From: Nymphaea colorata
Lineage: Eukaryota > Streptophyta > Magnoliopsida > Nymphaeales > Nymphaeaceae
Direction of reading: 5' to 3'
Assembly (NCBI RefSeq): GCF_008831285.2
Contig: NC_045139.1
Coordinates: 5,308,704 to 5,372,703 of the forward strand
DNA length: 64,000 nt
The notes below the pieces were generated by a model. The model saw only the letters and a program-made list of their open reading frames with translations. It was not told the DNA's origin and did no database searches. Shown here piece after piece: positions 37,873 to 49,178 of the stretch; the stretch's first letter is position 1, and every line of letters starts with the position of its first letter. The position numbers and the translations under genes are program-made.

Positions 37873-38987
37873 AAAGGTTTACCGATTATGATTTTTTGTC
37901 TAATGCTAATGTGTTGAATGGTAGGGGTAGAATTATGTCTTTTTGGAGGAAGAATGTTGTGCAGGTTCTTAGTTACATTGTGGACACATATTGGGTTGGT
38001 ATGTGTTTGAAGGACCTTCGTGATGGCAGGAAAACTATTATATTTGGTATCTACTTGCCTACGAGACTTGTGGGTAGGTTGGAGAGCAGGCTTGAGGCAG
38101 TGGTCTTCAGGATAAATGGACCATGTATGGTCATAGGGGATTTCAATGCAATGATGGGTAGCTGGAACAAAACGGGAGCTCCTCCTATAGCTAGATCTTC
38201 GCTGGCCTTCAATCGCTTCATTACATTCTGCCTTTTGAATGAAGTGGAGGATCCCTCCAAAAAATTTACGTGGTCTAATCATAGAAGGGGGTCACATGTT
38301 GTGTTGTGTAAGCTTGACTAGTGTTTTGTGAATGGTAAGTGGGTTTCTGAATTTGGTGGTAAGGGAACTCTCAAGGTCTCTACTTCCTCCACTTCTGATT
38401 ACAGCCTTTTAGTGTATCAGACGTCCATGAATGGTATTCTAAACAAGGGTCGTCGTCCCTTCAGGTTTTTCAAGCCTTGGATCATGGATTCAGATGGGTT
38501 GGATATAGTTAAGAAGGAATGGGGCTCCAATGTCACTGGTTGCCCCATGATTAGACTCCTTAAGAAGCTAGGGTTAGTTAAAGCTGCCTTACTGAGATGG
38601 AATGCAGAGAAGTTTGGTCGGCTAGAAAGCAGGATCGAGAACCTTCGTCTTCACCTAGACCAGAGCAGGCTTCTTGTTGAACGTGGGGACTGGGGAGCTA
38701 CTAAACAGGAGTATGAGGTTAGAGGTTTGCTCAATAAGGCCCTCCGTATGGACGAAGTTATGTGGAAGCAAAGGTCTCAGATTAGATGGCTTGCTGAGGG
38801 GGATAAAAACACATCTTTCTTCCACTTCATGGCCAACTGTCCTAAGGCTAAGCGGTATATCAGAGTCATTGAAGTTGATGGGGAAACACATACAGAGGAG
38901 GCCAAGATTTTGAAGGCGTGTACTTCCCATTTCCAGCAGCTTTTGGGGTCTGACTGGAGATATGTTTGCAGATATAGTAGATTGTGA
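37857..38987 (+). pseudogene. LINE ORF2 part 1: endonuclease C-half and linker
   Basis: The APE-type endonuclease lacks its N-terminal catalytic part. The visible motifs are MVIGDFNAMMG, FTWSNHR and, after an in-frame TAG at 38319, CFVNGKW. The linker has RWLAEGDKNTSFFH at about 38790-38830, a hallmark of plant LINE ORF2 between APE and RT. The frame ends at 38985-38987 after a shift. Confidence 0.8.
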
Positions 38988-39958
38988 GATGGTTACCGAT
39001 GAAGATAACCAATGGATGCTTCGACCAATCATGAGAGAGGAGATCGTTACGGCAGTCAAGAATCTTGACAAGGACAGTGCTGCTGGCCCAGATGGTTTGC
39101 CGAACTATTTCTATAAGGACCGTTGGAGCATCATAGGAGATGATGTGGTTGTAGCTCTGCAAGATTTCTTCCTAAAAGCAAAACTTGTTGGTAGTGTTAA
39201 CCACACCATGATCTGCTTGATAGCTAAAAAACGGAATGCAATCAGGGTTGAGGATTATAGGCTCATATTCCTATGCAACACCATTTATAAGATTATTGCA
39301 AAAATTATCGTTATCAGAATGAGGGATGTCATCATGCGACTGGTTCAAAGGAACCAAGCTGCTTTTTCTAAAGGGAGACAAATTCAAGACAACATATTAT
39401 GGGCGAATGAGATTGCTAACTCTAAAGATTTCTGGTCGAAAGGGGGCTGTTTTATAAAGTTGGATCTCTCAAAGGCTTATGATAGAGTTTCTTAGAAATT
39501 TTTTGCAGAATAGCATGCATGTGATGGGATTTCACCCCAGATGGATAGAATTAGTGATGAAATGTGTTACTTCAGTGTCGTTTGAGATGGTGATTAATGG
39601 TCACTTGGGGGACAGGTTCACTGCTTCGAAAGGACTCAGACAGGGGGACCCGATGTCCCCATACCTTTTTATTCTTGTTATGGAAATCTTTAACCGCCGT
39701 ATTCAAGTGCAGGTCCGCAACAAAACCATCCAAATTCCCAAGATCTGGAATGTTTCTCAAGAGACAAGAGTAGTTATGTATGCCGATGATGTTCTCATGG
39801 ATTCTAAGGCTTCTATAAGTTCCTTTTGTGCCATTAAAGATATGCTTGAGCAATTTGAGAAGTTCACTGGTATGAAAGTGAACAAAGAAAAATCTGTTGT
39901 CTTCCTAGAAAAAATTCTAGATTGCACGGTAGAGGATCTCAACAACATCCTTCAATGA
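38962..39958 (+). pseudogene. LINE ORF2 part 2: reverse transcriptase core
   Basis: Two overlapping frames hold the RT palm. The first (to 39495) carries KDSAAGPDGLPNYFYK and SKAYDRVS. The second carries GFHPRWIELVMKCV, RQGDPMSP and MYADDVLM, the polymerase aspartate pair. The break between them combines a TGG-to-TAG type change with one extra T. Confidence 0.85.
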
Positions 39959-39962
39959 CCGA

Positions 39963-41738
39963 TTGGTTCCCTTCCAACAGAATATCTTGGAGTTTCCTTT
40001 TTTCTGTGGTAGACTGATTGAGGACATGTGTTGTCCACTGATTTCCAAAATGGAAAGTAAGTTGGCAGGATGGAAAGCTCGCATTCTCTCTTTTGCTGGG
40101 CGTATCATCCTTATTAAATATGTGTTGTCTACCCTCCCCCACTATTGGATGATGGTCTTTCGTCTTCCTCGTAGAATTAATAAAAAACTTGAAAATATTT
40201 GCAAGAGATTTCTTTGGAATGATGGTGAGTCTACTCGGCATATCCACCACATCAGTTGGGAGAGACTTTGTAACCCTTATGATCTTGGGGGCATTGGCCT
40301 CCCTAAAATGGAGGACCTGAACCGCGCGTTGTTGGCTAGCAGGTGTAGTAGGCTCTTGATGGATGATGGCATTTGGGACAAGGTGTACAAAGATAAGTAC
40401 CTCCAAAAGAATAGCCTTTGGACCCTTAATGGATCAATTAGAGGTAGCTGGGGCTGGAAGGGGCTCATTTGGGGCTGGAGTTTTATTCAAGATAAGACAG
40501 AGTGGAAGCTTGGGGATGGGAACCGTTGTCGTTTCTGGCTTGATCCTTGGCAGGGTAGGCCACTTATCCAACGGATAAGTGGGGGGAGTTCTGTTAATAT
40601 TGTTAGGGAACTCAATATATCAGTTAATAATAAGGTGCTCTTGAGCAGGGGGACACGAATGGTTTTGAGGATGGGTGCATAGGCCTCATTGGCAACATAG
40701 ACTCCATCCCCCTATCTAATGAAACTGACCAGGTTGTTTGGAGAGACAACCATCAACCTTGTACTGGGGTTGGAGACATACTTGACCATGCTAGGGGAGT
40801 GAGGGAGAGAGAAAGTTGGAGGAAATACATTTGGCAAGGAAAAGCCCCCTCTAGTGCTTGCTGGTTCAGCTTCCTTGCAAGCGAGGGCAGATTACCCACT
40901 TTAGACAGAATCAAGAAGCTAGGTTTTCATCTTGCTAATTGTTGTCTCTTTTGCAGAAAAGCTGAAGAAACTAATGATCATGTTATCCTTCATTGTGAGG
41001 TAGCCAGAGAAATCTGGGAATGGATCTCAGCCAAGTTCGGCGTCATCTATTCACCCACTTGCAATTTCCAGTTTGAAATCCAATGGTGGATGCATAAGAA
41101 GGTGTGTGACGGGTGGCTAAGGGTGTGTTGGAGAATTACATTCCTTATTGTCTGTTGGCGAATCTGATGGCATCGCAATCGGGTAGCGCATGAGGACCAA
41201 TCTAGTGTAGCTATCAACCTTAAAGAAGATATATGGTCGACATGTGTGGCCACTTTCTTGGGTCTCAAATGGACAAAGGAAACGGAAGACACTGTCCGTA
41301 CATGGGCCATTTCCAATCTGATGTGTTCTGTCAGGCGCCAAGAACCTGCTAATATGCTCTTTTTCGAGGTTACACATGTTGAAGTCGCTGGGAAGTTGAG
41401 GGTTGCTGAAAACTCCTATTCCAGTGATGGAGTGAATGGTATGGCTATATTGTTGAGCCCTAGGGGCAGGGTACTCGCTGGTGAGCTGGAGGTGATGGAA
41501 AAGTTGTTCAGATATCATAAGGAGTACGGCGGTCGTGTTTCTATTTGCACTAGGATCGAATTCCTTATTCGGAGGATATGGCAACATTATGACGGTAGCA
41601 GAGTCGGAGTTCCACATGCATGTCAAAGATTTCCACTACAATGCCAAGATTGAAAGGGATCATCCTACGGCGGACTTTGGATCCTTCATTACCTCCCACG
41701 TCAAGGAGTGGAGGGATGTTTTTTTGTATGCAGGCTAA
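39963..41738 (+). pseudogene. LINE ORF2 part 3: post-RT region, zf-RVT and tail
   Basis: The frame 39963-40682 carries FAGRIILIKYVLSTLPHYWM, FLWNDGE and GGIGLPKMEDLN, all typical of the region after RT. The frame 40799-41167 has the CxxC...HxxxxC zinc-finger RVT motif and is cut by TGA where Trp is expected (CWRI-stop-WHRNRVAHE). The frame then continues past 41246. The last frame, 41535-41738, ends in EWRDVFLYAG. The final 170 residues are degraded and may be a remnant RNase H-like domain; this is inference. Confidence 0.75.
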
Positions 41739-42446
41739 CTTTCACTAATTTTTAGTTTTTTTCCTGTATCTAGTGTCTTGTAAATTGTTTTTCGAAAGAG
41801 CTGAGTCAGCCTTTGGGTATACTGTGTCTGAAGGATAGCAGTCTTTTGTTCTTTTGCTATCCTTTCCCTTTTTGTATAGCTCGTTTTGTTTAGTAAAGGT
41901 AGGGGGCCACATCCCCCAGCAAGCTGTTATTGCGACCATGTCCATTCAATGACAAATTCTAAAGTTCTCTTTGTTAGACTTTCACAGGTTATTTTTTCAT
42001 TTTAATTCCCCATGCTTTCTAACTTGATTTTGTTTAGCACTCAAAATAAATCTTATTTGATCATTTTCTTGGAACTATAATGTCTTGAGAAGCCATTAAC
42101 CCGTTACCTCTGACGGGGCTTTTTTTTCACCACCAACAAAGCTGGGTGAAGCTACGTACATCGTAACTTGCCTTTGCATAAGCTTATATCTTATTTTGAT
42201 CTTGTCCCAAATCTTGGGCAAATTTAGGTAATATTGTGTTACAATATTCCATGAATCTGCCCTAAATGTTAGGTCTAATACATGAAACAATAATATACTG
42301 TTGTGATTATCAGATGACCCCAAGTTCCTGCTTTGTTCCTAGAGCTGCGAGCATGCATCATTGATCATGGATTCTTTCACTTGGATAACATGTTTAAGAT
42401 GCTTAAGTCAAGGCACTTAAATGATATTTTGATTTTTTTTTTTGGT

Positions 42447-44115
42447 TGGTGGTTGTTGGCTTGCATCAGATACTTATCTTCCACAGGTATATATGATTGT
42501 GATACTTTTACAGTCTTCTGTGGAATAATTGCTTATTTGTGTTTTTTAACTTATGGATGCTGGATTTTTGACATTCCAGTAACATAGGGATCCATATACT
42601 AGAATCTGTATGTGATGGTCACATCAACTCAGTGAGTAATTATCATCTATAATCTGTATGACCAATCACCAGGATTGATTACTTGCTTGAAGCAAGCAGA
42701 AATATATGTGGAGCATACTAATTAGGCGATTAAATTTTTATACTCATGTAGAGGCCTGAATGAGAAAAAGCAACAATTAGGAAGCACTTTGATAAAATTA
42801 AAATCCATTTAATTGATTAAAAACATCAACAGAATATGTTATGAAACATTGCCAAAAGAAAGCACATTAAGTTCATGTTCTTTTGTTGCTATGATTTTCG
42901 ATTGTTGATTTTTGGGTTTTGCCTTTATATTGTTGGGTAAGTCATTAAGCTATGTTAATGCTTTGAGATATAATACCACTAAATATAAAATTCCACAACA
43001 TCTAACAAGATATTACATATCAAGCCAAAATTGCCAATAGTACTTTAGACAGACCCACATTTATAACACACACCAAGGGGTGCCGGCAGGGGCCTTGGCC
43101 TCCCACCCTCAATTTAAAAAACTTCAAACATTGATATGTAAATTTCATAAATCTTAGTTTAACGTATATAAAAAAATTATAAAAATTATTTCGGTCTCTG
43201 TTAAAATTTTGAAACTATAGTTCGATCCTTGCAACGAAAAAATTTCTGGCTCCACCTCTGACACACACATTCTAATATATAGAGCACTGATATGCTTGTG
43301 CAAGTAGTGTCAATCTTAATTCTCGTGGATTAAATATTTGAGTACTGGTTATGCTATAAGTCGTCAAAAAAATGATTGTCAGATAATATGTTTCTTGGCT
43401 CCTTCAGTCTTATGTAGAAATTAAGCTCTCTTTTTGTGCAGTTTAACTGCTAGCATGTGTTGTGTATTTGGATTTGTTTCTTTTTGTGTGCTTTTGAAGG
43501 GTTGAGCCAATTCTTGGCAAACATCACCGTGAATATCAGCATTAATTAAAACAATGTTGATTTTCTCCATTGCACAGATATAAAAAGATCAAGATAAAGA
43601 TAAAGCAACTGGTGATAGCTATGTCAGTCCATACGTGCATGAACACGAGTTGAAGGTTTACTGCTTTGGAAAGTGTGCTTCACATTTCATGCATGAGTTT
43701 TTTTCTTGCCTCTCCCCACCTAACATGTCCTTGAATTTTACAGATATCTTATGAAATTTGACTGATAATTAAGGCCAACGCACATAGTTGTCATATTTTA
43801 TAACTCACCTACCTCCAAGCATTTCATTGGATCCTAAATAGATATTCGCCGCTAGAGGTTCAACTGTGCTCAGGCTCTTTCTTTGTAAGTCCGTGTCAAT
43901 GCTGCAAACTGTAGGGTCCTAGTCTGTGCAGAAACAATACAAAAGAGAAAGACTTGGGCTTCTTTTTCAAAGAAATCAAACGTGGGTGGCTCTGGTAATG
44001 GATCTAAAATTTCATTGCGTGTGAAGAAAAATCAAGGATGATGCTCTTTCTTTCCAAACGTAAGGACAATATTTGTCTGATTTTTTCAAAGAAATCAAAT
44101 GTGGGTGGGTCCGGT
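42447..44115. repeat. Dispersed repeat unit, copy 1
   Basis: Begins GTGGTTGTTGGCTTGCATCA and contains AGCACTTTGATAAAATTAAA plus a GGCAGAGCCA-type TIR element at 43076-43262. Two broken copies lie at 58833-59780 and 59781-60345. Confidence 0.7.
43076..43262. mobile_element. Short TIR element, GGCAGAGCCA family (in repeat copy 1)
   Basis: From AAGGGGTGCCGGCAGGGGCC to TTTCTGGCTCCACCTCTGAC. Its counterparts in repeat copies 2 and 3 (59400-59560, 60048-60205) have lost the right end. Confidence 0.5.
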
Positions 44116-44168
44116 AATGTATGCTTTTCAACTCTATTCAATTTCAAAACAAAGTTGTCAATTGTCAA

Positions 44169-44170
<2 letters not shown>

Positions 44171-44199
<29 letters not shown>

Positions 44200-44201
44200 C
44201 C
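44171..44201. repeat. (TA)n microsatellite
   Basis: About 30 bp of TA, just before the 255-bp tandem duplication. Confidence 0.9.
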
Positions 44202-44222
44202 ATAAATAGGTTTCTACCATAA

Positions 44223-44732
44223 TGACGAATATTCTTTTTTGCTTTTTAAACAGGGAGGTCTTTCTATCATATAATATGGCGAGCATGAAATTAAAAAGCA
44301 AAAAATGCAAAAAGAAATATGGTAACTTTCTAAAAGTTGAAAAAAATGAAAAAAATAAAAAAACAGTAAGACCATGTTTTTTGTTTTGATATTCTTAAAA
44401 AAAAATACCCATTTGGCATTTTATTCAGCGGACTTATTTTCAGTGTTTTATCACTGTTTTTTCAAAAGAAAAAAAAATGACCAATATTCTTTTTTGCTTT
44501 TTAAACAGGGAGGTCTTTCTATCATATAATATGGCGAGCATGAAAATTAAAAAGCAAAAAATGCAAAAAGAAATATGGTAACTTTCTAAAAGTTGAAAAA
44601 AATGAAAAAAATAAAAAAACAGTAAGACCATATTTTTTGTTTTGATATTCTTAAAAAAACATACCCATTTGGCATTTTATTCAGCGGACTTATTTTCAGT
44701 GTTTTATCACTGTTTTTTCAAAAGAAAAAAAA
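44223..44732. repeat. 255-bp near-identical tandem duplication
   Basis: Two units, 44223-44477 and 44478-44732, each running from TGA(C)-AATATTCTTTTTTGC to TTTTCAAAAGAAAAAAA. Only a few substitutions are seen, so the duplication is recent. The unit belongs to an A/T-rich repeat type also seen near 45590-45860, 54820-55080 and 57830-58200. Confidence 0.85.
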
Positions 44733-44904
44733 AAGATGTGTTTTTTGGGTTGTCATCTGTCACAACCTATATGTAAGTGGTGGTTCTCATCAGTCATGAA
44801 AATGTTTGCAACTACTACGTTGCTTGATTAATGCAATATGGGGAGCCACGAAGGCATAGATGAATAGTTGAGCAAGGACTGGATTGGATTAGCTAGAAAT
44901 ATTA

Positions 44905-45575
44905 TTGGCTTGAATCGGCCGGTTGCTGCTTCAAGTCTTCGCTAATTCAATTTTATCAAAATTGTTTTTCATTAGTTTTTTATACTGTTTATTTATTTTT
45001 CAAAAATGAAAATAATTTTTCATATTTTATGCTGATCCACAAAAAAGTCATTGAAATCACCCGATCGGCCGACAACATGGAAGTTGCTAGACAAGTTCAT
45101 CCACTCGTTTCAAAAGCTGATTTTCTGCCATCCGACCATGATGGCTATTTTGAGTCAATGGACGTTCAACATGTACGGCTAGCTAGCCATCGTGGTCTAG
45201 CAACTTTCATTGATTCAAAAATCGGATAGTTAATGGCTGAAGAATGAGATCTTATATTCCCTTTCCTATGTTGAATCAATGGTCGTTCAACATGTAGAGT
45301 TAGGTAGCGATCGTGGACCGTCTGTTTGCGACCTTTGAAAATTCAGCTTTTGAAATGAGTGGATGGAGTTACTAAGCAACCTCCATGTGCTGGTCGATCT
45401 GGTGATATAAATGTTTTGATTGTGGATCAGCACAAAATATAAAAATTATATTCTTTTAAAATAAATAAACAACCTGTAAAAGAAAATAAAAAACAGTAGT
45501 TTTTTTTAAAACAGATGGACTAGATCAAATTGATTTAGCATAGATTTGAACGAACCAGCCAATTTAAGCAATTTT
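44905..45575. mobile_element. Foldback (long inverted repeat) MITE-like element
   Basis: The left arm (about 44905-45165) and the reverse complement of the right arm (about 45280-45575) share TGCTGATCCACAA, CATCCACTC-TTTCAAAAGCTGA, GATCGACC/GATCGGCC and the outer GGC-GGTT...TTCAA ends. The centre carries two diverged copies of ATGGACGTTCAACATGTA. No transposase frame is present, so it is non-autonomous. Confidence 0.7.
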
Positions 45576-46106
45576 TTGGAAAAAAGAAATGCCACACCAA
45601 ATAAACGCTTTTTACCTTTTTTTTTGTTTTTCCCCTTTTTTCATTTTAGACATTTTTTCATACTTTTTATAGCTAATCTGCTCATTTCCAATTTATAATT
45701 TTTATTTGTTTCCCATCTATTTATTTTTTTAAATTTCACAGCATTCATCTTATTTTCCCTTAACTTTAAATTTTCACTGAATTTTATTTAAAATTTACCA
45801 CATTTTTTCTGTTTTCTCCTTGCTAACCATATTATATGATAGAAAAACCTCGCCATTTTAAAGATGTACAGCATACCTATGACTATGGTTGAAACCAGTT
45901 TGGGATGTCTAGGGAAAAAAGAAGTTCAATTGGCAACTTTGATTTGGGATTGAATAGACTTGAAAGTGGTAAAGGGGAACAAGAAAGAGTCTCATTGATG
46001 TAATCATCAGCGGTGCCCTCAATTTGGAAATATGAAGCAATGCATTCCAAAGTAGTCAAGACCCGAGCCTTCTACCACTTGGAAAAAGAAAAGGACAGTT
46101 TTTCTA
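45576..46106. other. Upstream region of RLK C
   Basis: The first half is A/T-rich repeat ending AACCTCGCCATTTTAAAG at about 45860. From about 45890 to the TATA box it resembles the upstream region of copy B (shared TTTGGAAATATGAAG and CTTCTAC-ACTTGG), so it is probably the proximal promoter. Confidence 0.5.
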
Positions 46107-46127
46107 GAAGAGAATCTATACATAAAT
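46107..46127 (+). promoter_or_regulatory. TATA-like core promoter of RLK C
   Basis: The block GAAGAGAATCTATACATAAA is identical to that before copy B and lies about 55 bp before the ATG. Retention in a diverged paralog argues for function as the core promoter. Confidence 0.5.
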
Positions 46128-46180
46128 TGACGACCTTGAATTTATACTCATGCATGTTCTGCATAACAAATTGGACAGGC

Positions 46181-48839
46181 ATGGCAACCACCGGTCGGTC
46201 ACCTCAGCCACTCACATTGCTTCTGTGTTTCTCCTTCTTCACCTTGATTGTGGTTCTTGGCCAAAGGGAGGTGTCCCCCGCCCCTGTTTCTCTGAGCAAC
46301 GTGACAGATCAATTTGCATTGCTCTCTTTCAAATCCCTTGTCACTAAAGACCCTTATAACGTGTTATCAAATTGGAATTCCAACATCTCTTTCTGCGACT
46401 GGAATGGAGTTTCATGCAATCGTGGTTCACAAAGGGTAGTTGCTCTGAACCTCTCTGGAAAGGCACTTGAAGGTACCCTCTCTCCATACATCAGCAATCT
46501 CTCATTCTTACAGTTTCTTGATCTTACAAATGACAGTTTCCATGGTCATCTTCCCATAGATTTTAGTCTCCTCCCTCAGTTAGAAAATCTTTCTATAGGA
46601 AAAACAAATCTTGAGGGGTTGATCCCACAAACACTGAGCCACTGTCAAGGTCTCCAAATACTGTCAGCACAAGATAACCAATTCTATGGAAGCATTCCAG
46701 AGTTCATAGGCAATTTGCTGGAACTCAAGCACATAAACACTTATGGTAACAGGCTCACAGGAACCATTCCAGTTACTTTTGCCAACCTTTCGAAACTGGA
46801 GTACCTTAATATTGGTCAAAATCATATGCATGGGAACATTCCTTCAGAGTTGGGAAGCATAACCGGCTTGACATTGTTTAGTGTGGAAATGAACAATCTC
46901 ACTGGTACATTACCTGAGAGCTTGTTTAACCTATCTGGTCTTCAGACTATGAGTTTCTTGTCCAATCAACTAACAGGGCATCTCCCTAAAGATGCTGGAC
47001 GCTGCCTGCCTAATCTCCAACGACTCTACTTGGGTGCAAACAACTTTGATGGCCCTTTTCCACCTTCTTTTTCGAATGCTACTAGTCTCCAAACTCTTAC
47101 TGCAGAAGACAATGAATTTAGTGGTTCTATACCATTAGAATTAGGTAGCCTGACACAACTCTAGAGGCTCTCTCTTTGGGGAAATATGTTCACCAATACC
47201 CCTGGCAGCCGTGAGCTTTCCATTCTCACATCCTTGACCAACTGTCGAATGTTAGAAGAAATTCATCTCGAACGAAACCTTCTAAACGGTATTCTTCCGG
47301 CCTCCATTGGAAACCTCTCAACCACCTTGTGGCGTGTTGTTCTTTCCTTTAATGAGATTGAAGGAACTATACCATTAGCCTTAATCAATTTAACTAAGTT
47401 AATTTCCTTAGATTTGAGATTCAACAAAATAAAAGGGCTCATTCCACAAAATATAGGTTCAATGAACAGGTTACAAGCCCTAGGTCTTTCTGGCAATGCA
47501 TTAGAAGGCTCAATTCCAGACTCACTTTACCAGTTGGTCCACATGTATATTTTTCAAATTCAACACAACATGCTAATTGGGTCAATTTCAAGCTCTATAA
47601 ACAATCTCACTAGTTTGCAAGGGCTGGATCTAAGCTCAAACAATTTTTCATCAACACTACCACCCGGTCTTTGTGAGTTGAAGGACTTGATGATTCTATA
47701 CTTGCATGACAACTCTTTCACTGGTCAACTCCCTCTGAATCTCGGAAATTTAGCCATGATGGACAACATTGATATCTCTGCAAACAAGCTGAGTGGAAAG
47801 TTGCCTGCATCATTATCAAAGCTCCAAATGCTAGAATATTTGAATCTCTCTCGCAACACATTTGATGGTCACATTCCTGAACAACTTGATCACATGCTAA
47901 ACCTTGACACTATTGACCTTTCTCACAACAAGTTTTCCGGTGAGATACCAAAATCATTGGAGAAACTTCAACACATCCAGGTCTTGGACTTGTCCTTCAA
48001 TCTATTGGAAGGAGAGATTCCAAGGGGTGGAAAGTTTGCAAACCTTTCTGTCGAGTCGTTCCTAGGGAACCATGCACTATGTGGAGCTCCCAAATTCCAT
48101 GTCCCATTGTGCTTAGACAAAACAAAGAGGCAAAGTAAGAGCCATGTGGCTAGAATCATTGCCGCTTGGGCAATTGGAGGCTCAGCACTTTTGGTCATTG
48201 TTTGCGCACTCATTGGTATCTCATGCTATAGAAAGAGGGAGTTGTCAAAACGTCCTGATGACATTGAAAGATTACGAGGAATTACACTACCAATGATTTC
48301 TTACAGAGAGCTATTGCATGCAACAAGCAATTTCAGTGATGCAAACTTTCTTGGGAGAGGAAGCTTTGGTTCAGTGTTCAAAGGAATTCTAACAGATGGA
48401 ACGACTGTGGCTGTTAAGGTCCTTAATTTGTTATTTGAGGGAGCATCTAAAAGTTTTGACATCGAGTGCACTGTCATGTGCCAAATCAGGCACCGAAACC
48501 TCGTTAAAGTCATTACGTCTTGCTCTAGTGGAGATTTCAAGGCTTTAGTTCTCCAATACAAGCCCCTTGGCAGCCTAGAAGTCTGTCTACATTCGAGTGA
48601 CTATCACTTGAATCTCTTCCAGAGATTGGATATCATGATTGATGTGGCATGTGCTCTAGAATATCTTCACCACGGTTACTCGGACACTATAGTTCATTGT
48701 GATCTGAAGCCAAGTAATGTGCTTCTAGATGAGAACATGACAGCATACGTCAGCGATTTTGGCATTGCAAAGATTCTAGTTGGTCAGAATTCTTCCACTC
48801 TTACAGCCACTCTTGGAACCACCGGATACATTGCACCAG
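46181..48839 (+). CDS. RLK copy C, exon 1
   Basis: The signal peptide core is LLLCFSFFTLIVVLG. The LRR N-terminal cap has both Cys residues (SFCDWNGVSC). LRRs run to about 48060, with the TAG inside the repeat that follows LELGSLTQL. After the stop the LRRs resume in the same frame, end in the cap ALCGAPKFHVPLC, and are followed by a transmembrane helix at about 48155-48232 (AIGGSALLVIVCALIGISCY) with RKRE. Kinase: GRGSFGSVFKG at 48353, VAVKVL, FDIEC, HCDLKPSN at 48695 and DFG at 48755. All core catalytic residues are present. The exon ends GCACCAG at 48839 with GT at 48840. Confidence 0.87.
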
Positions 48840-49140
48840 GTACGTACTCTCTCTTATTTTTTTGTCATTTTATAAATTTTGTCTCTCAAAGTGTGTTATA
48901 CTTGCCTGAGCTGTTTCTTGAGTCAACGTGGCCTGGCTTTGAGTTCTCATATGTGTGTGTGAATATGTGAACACTCTCTCTTTCTCTTCAATAATGCTCC
49001 CACGGAGGAAGAGGAAGAGAAGGTGGGATCGCATGGGAGGGGCCGGAGAGGTGATGAGGTGAGGTAAAGAGAGGCAAAGAGAGAGTGGGTGGGTTTGCCA
49101 GTCCTAGTGGACTCTCCCTCTCTCTCTCTCTCTCTCTCTA

Positions 49141-49178
<38 letters not shown>

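Larger units (their letters stand above)
37857..41950 (+). mobile_element. 5'-truncated L1-type LINE (APE, RT, C-terminal zf-RVT/RNase H-like tail), defective
   Basis: Remnant ORF2 of a plant L1-clade LINE in sense orientation. It enters in the middle of the endonuclease (GDFNAMMG, KFTWSNHRRG), then RT with SAAGPDGLP, FIKLDLSKAYDRV, GLRQGDPMSPYLF and the catalytic YADD at about 39780. Next is the maturase-like region with SLPTEYLGV and SFAGRI, a zinc-finger reverse-transcriptase region (ANCCLFCRKAEETNDHVILHC at about 40940-41000), and a tail ending HPTADFGSF...EWRDVFLYAG at 41736. Breaks: TAG 38319, frameshift near 38960, TAG 39493 plus an extra T just after, TGA 39956, a shift in a T run near 39995, frameshift near 40680 and TGA 41165. 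No poly-A tail or target-site duplication was recognised. It cannot transpose on its own. Confidence 0.85.

Noticed and set aside
39939-40406. Minus-strand frame of 155 codons
   Set aside because: Antisense of the LINE reverse-transcriptase region, where the plus strand has clear LINE motifs.
45029-45229. 66-codon plus-strand frame
   Set aside because: Lies wholly within the left arm and centre of the foldback element; it arises from that repeat.
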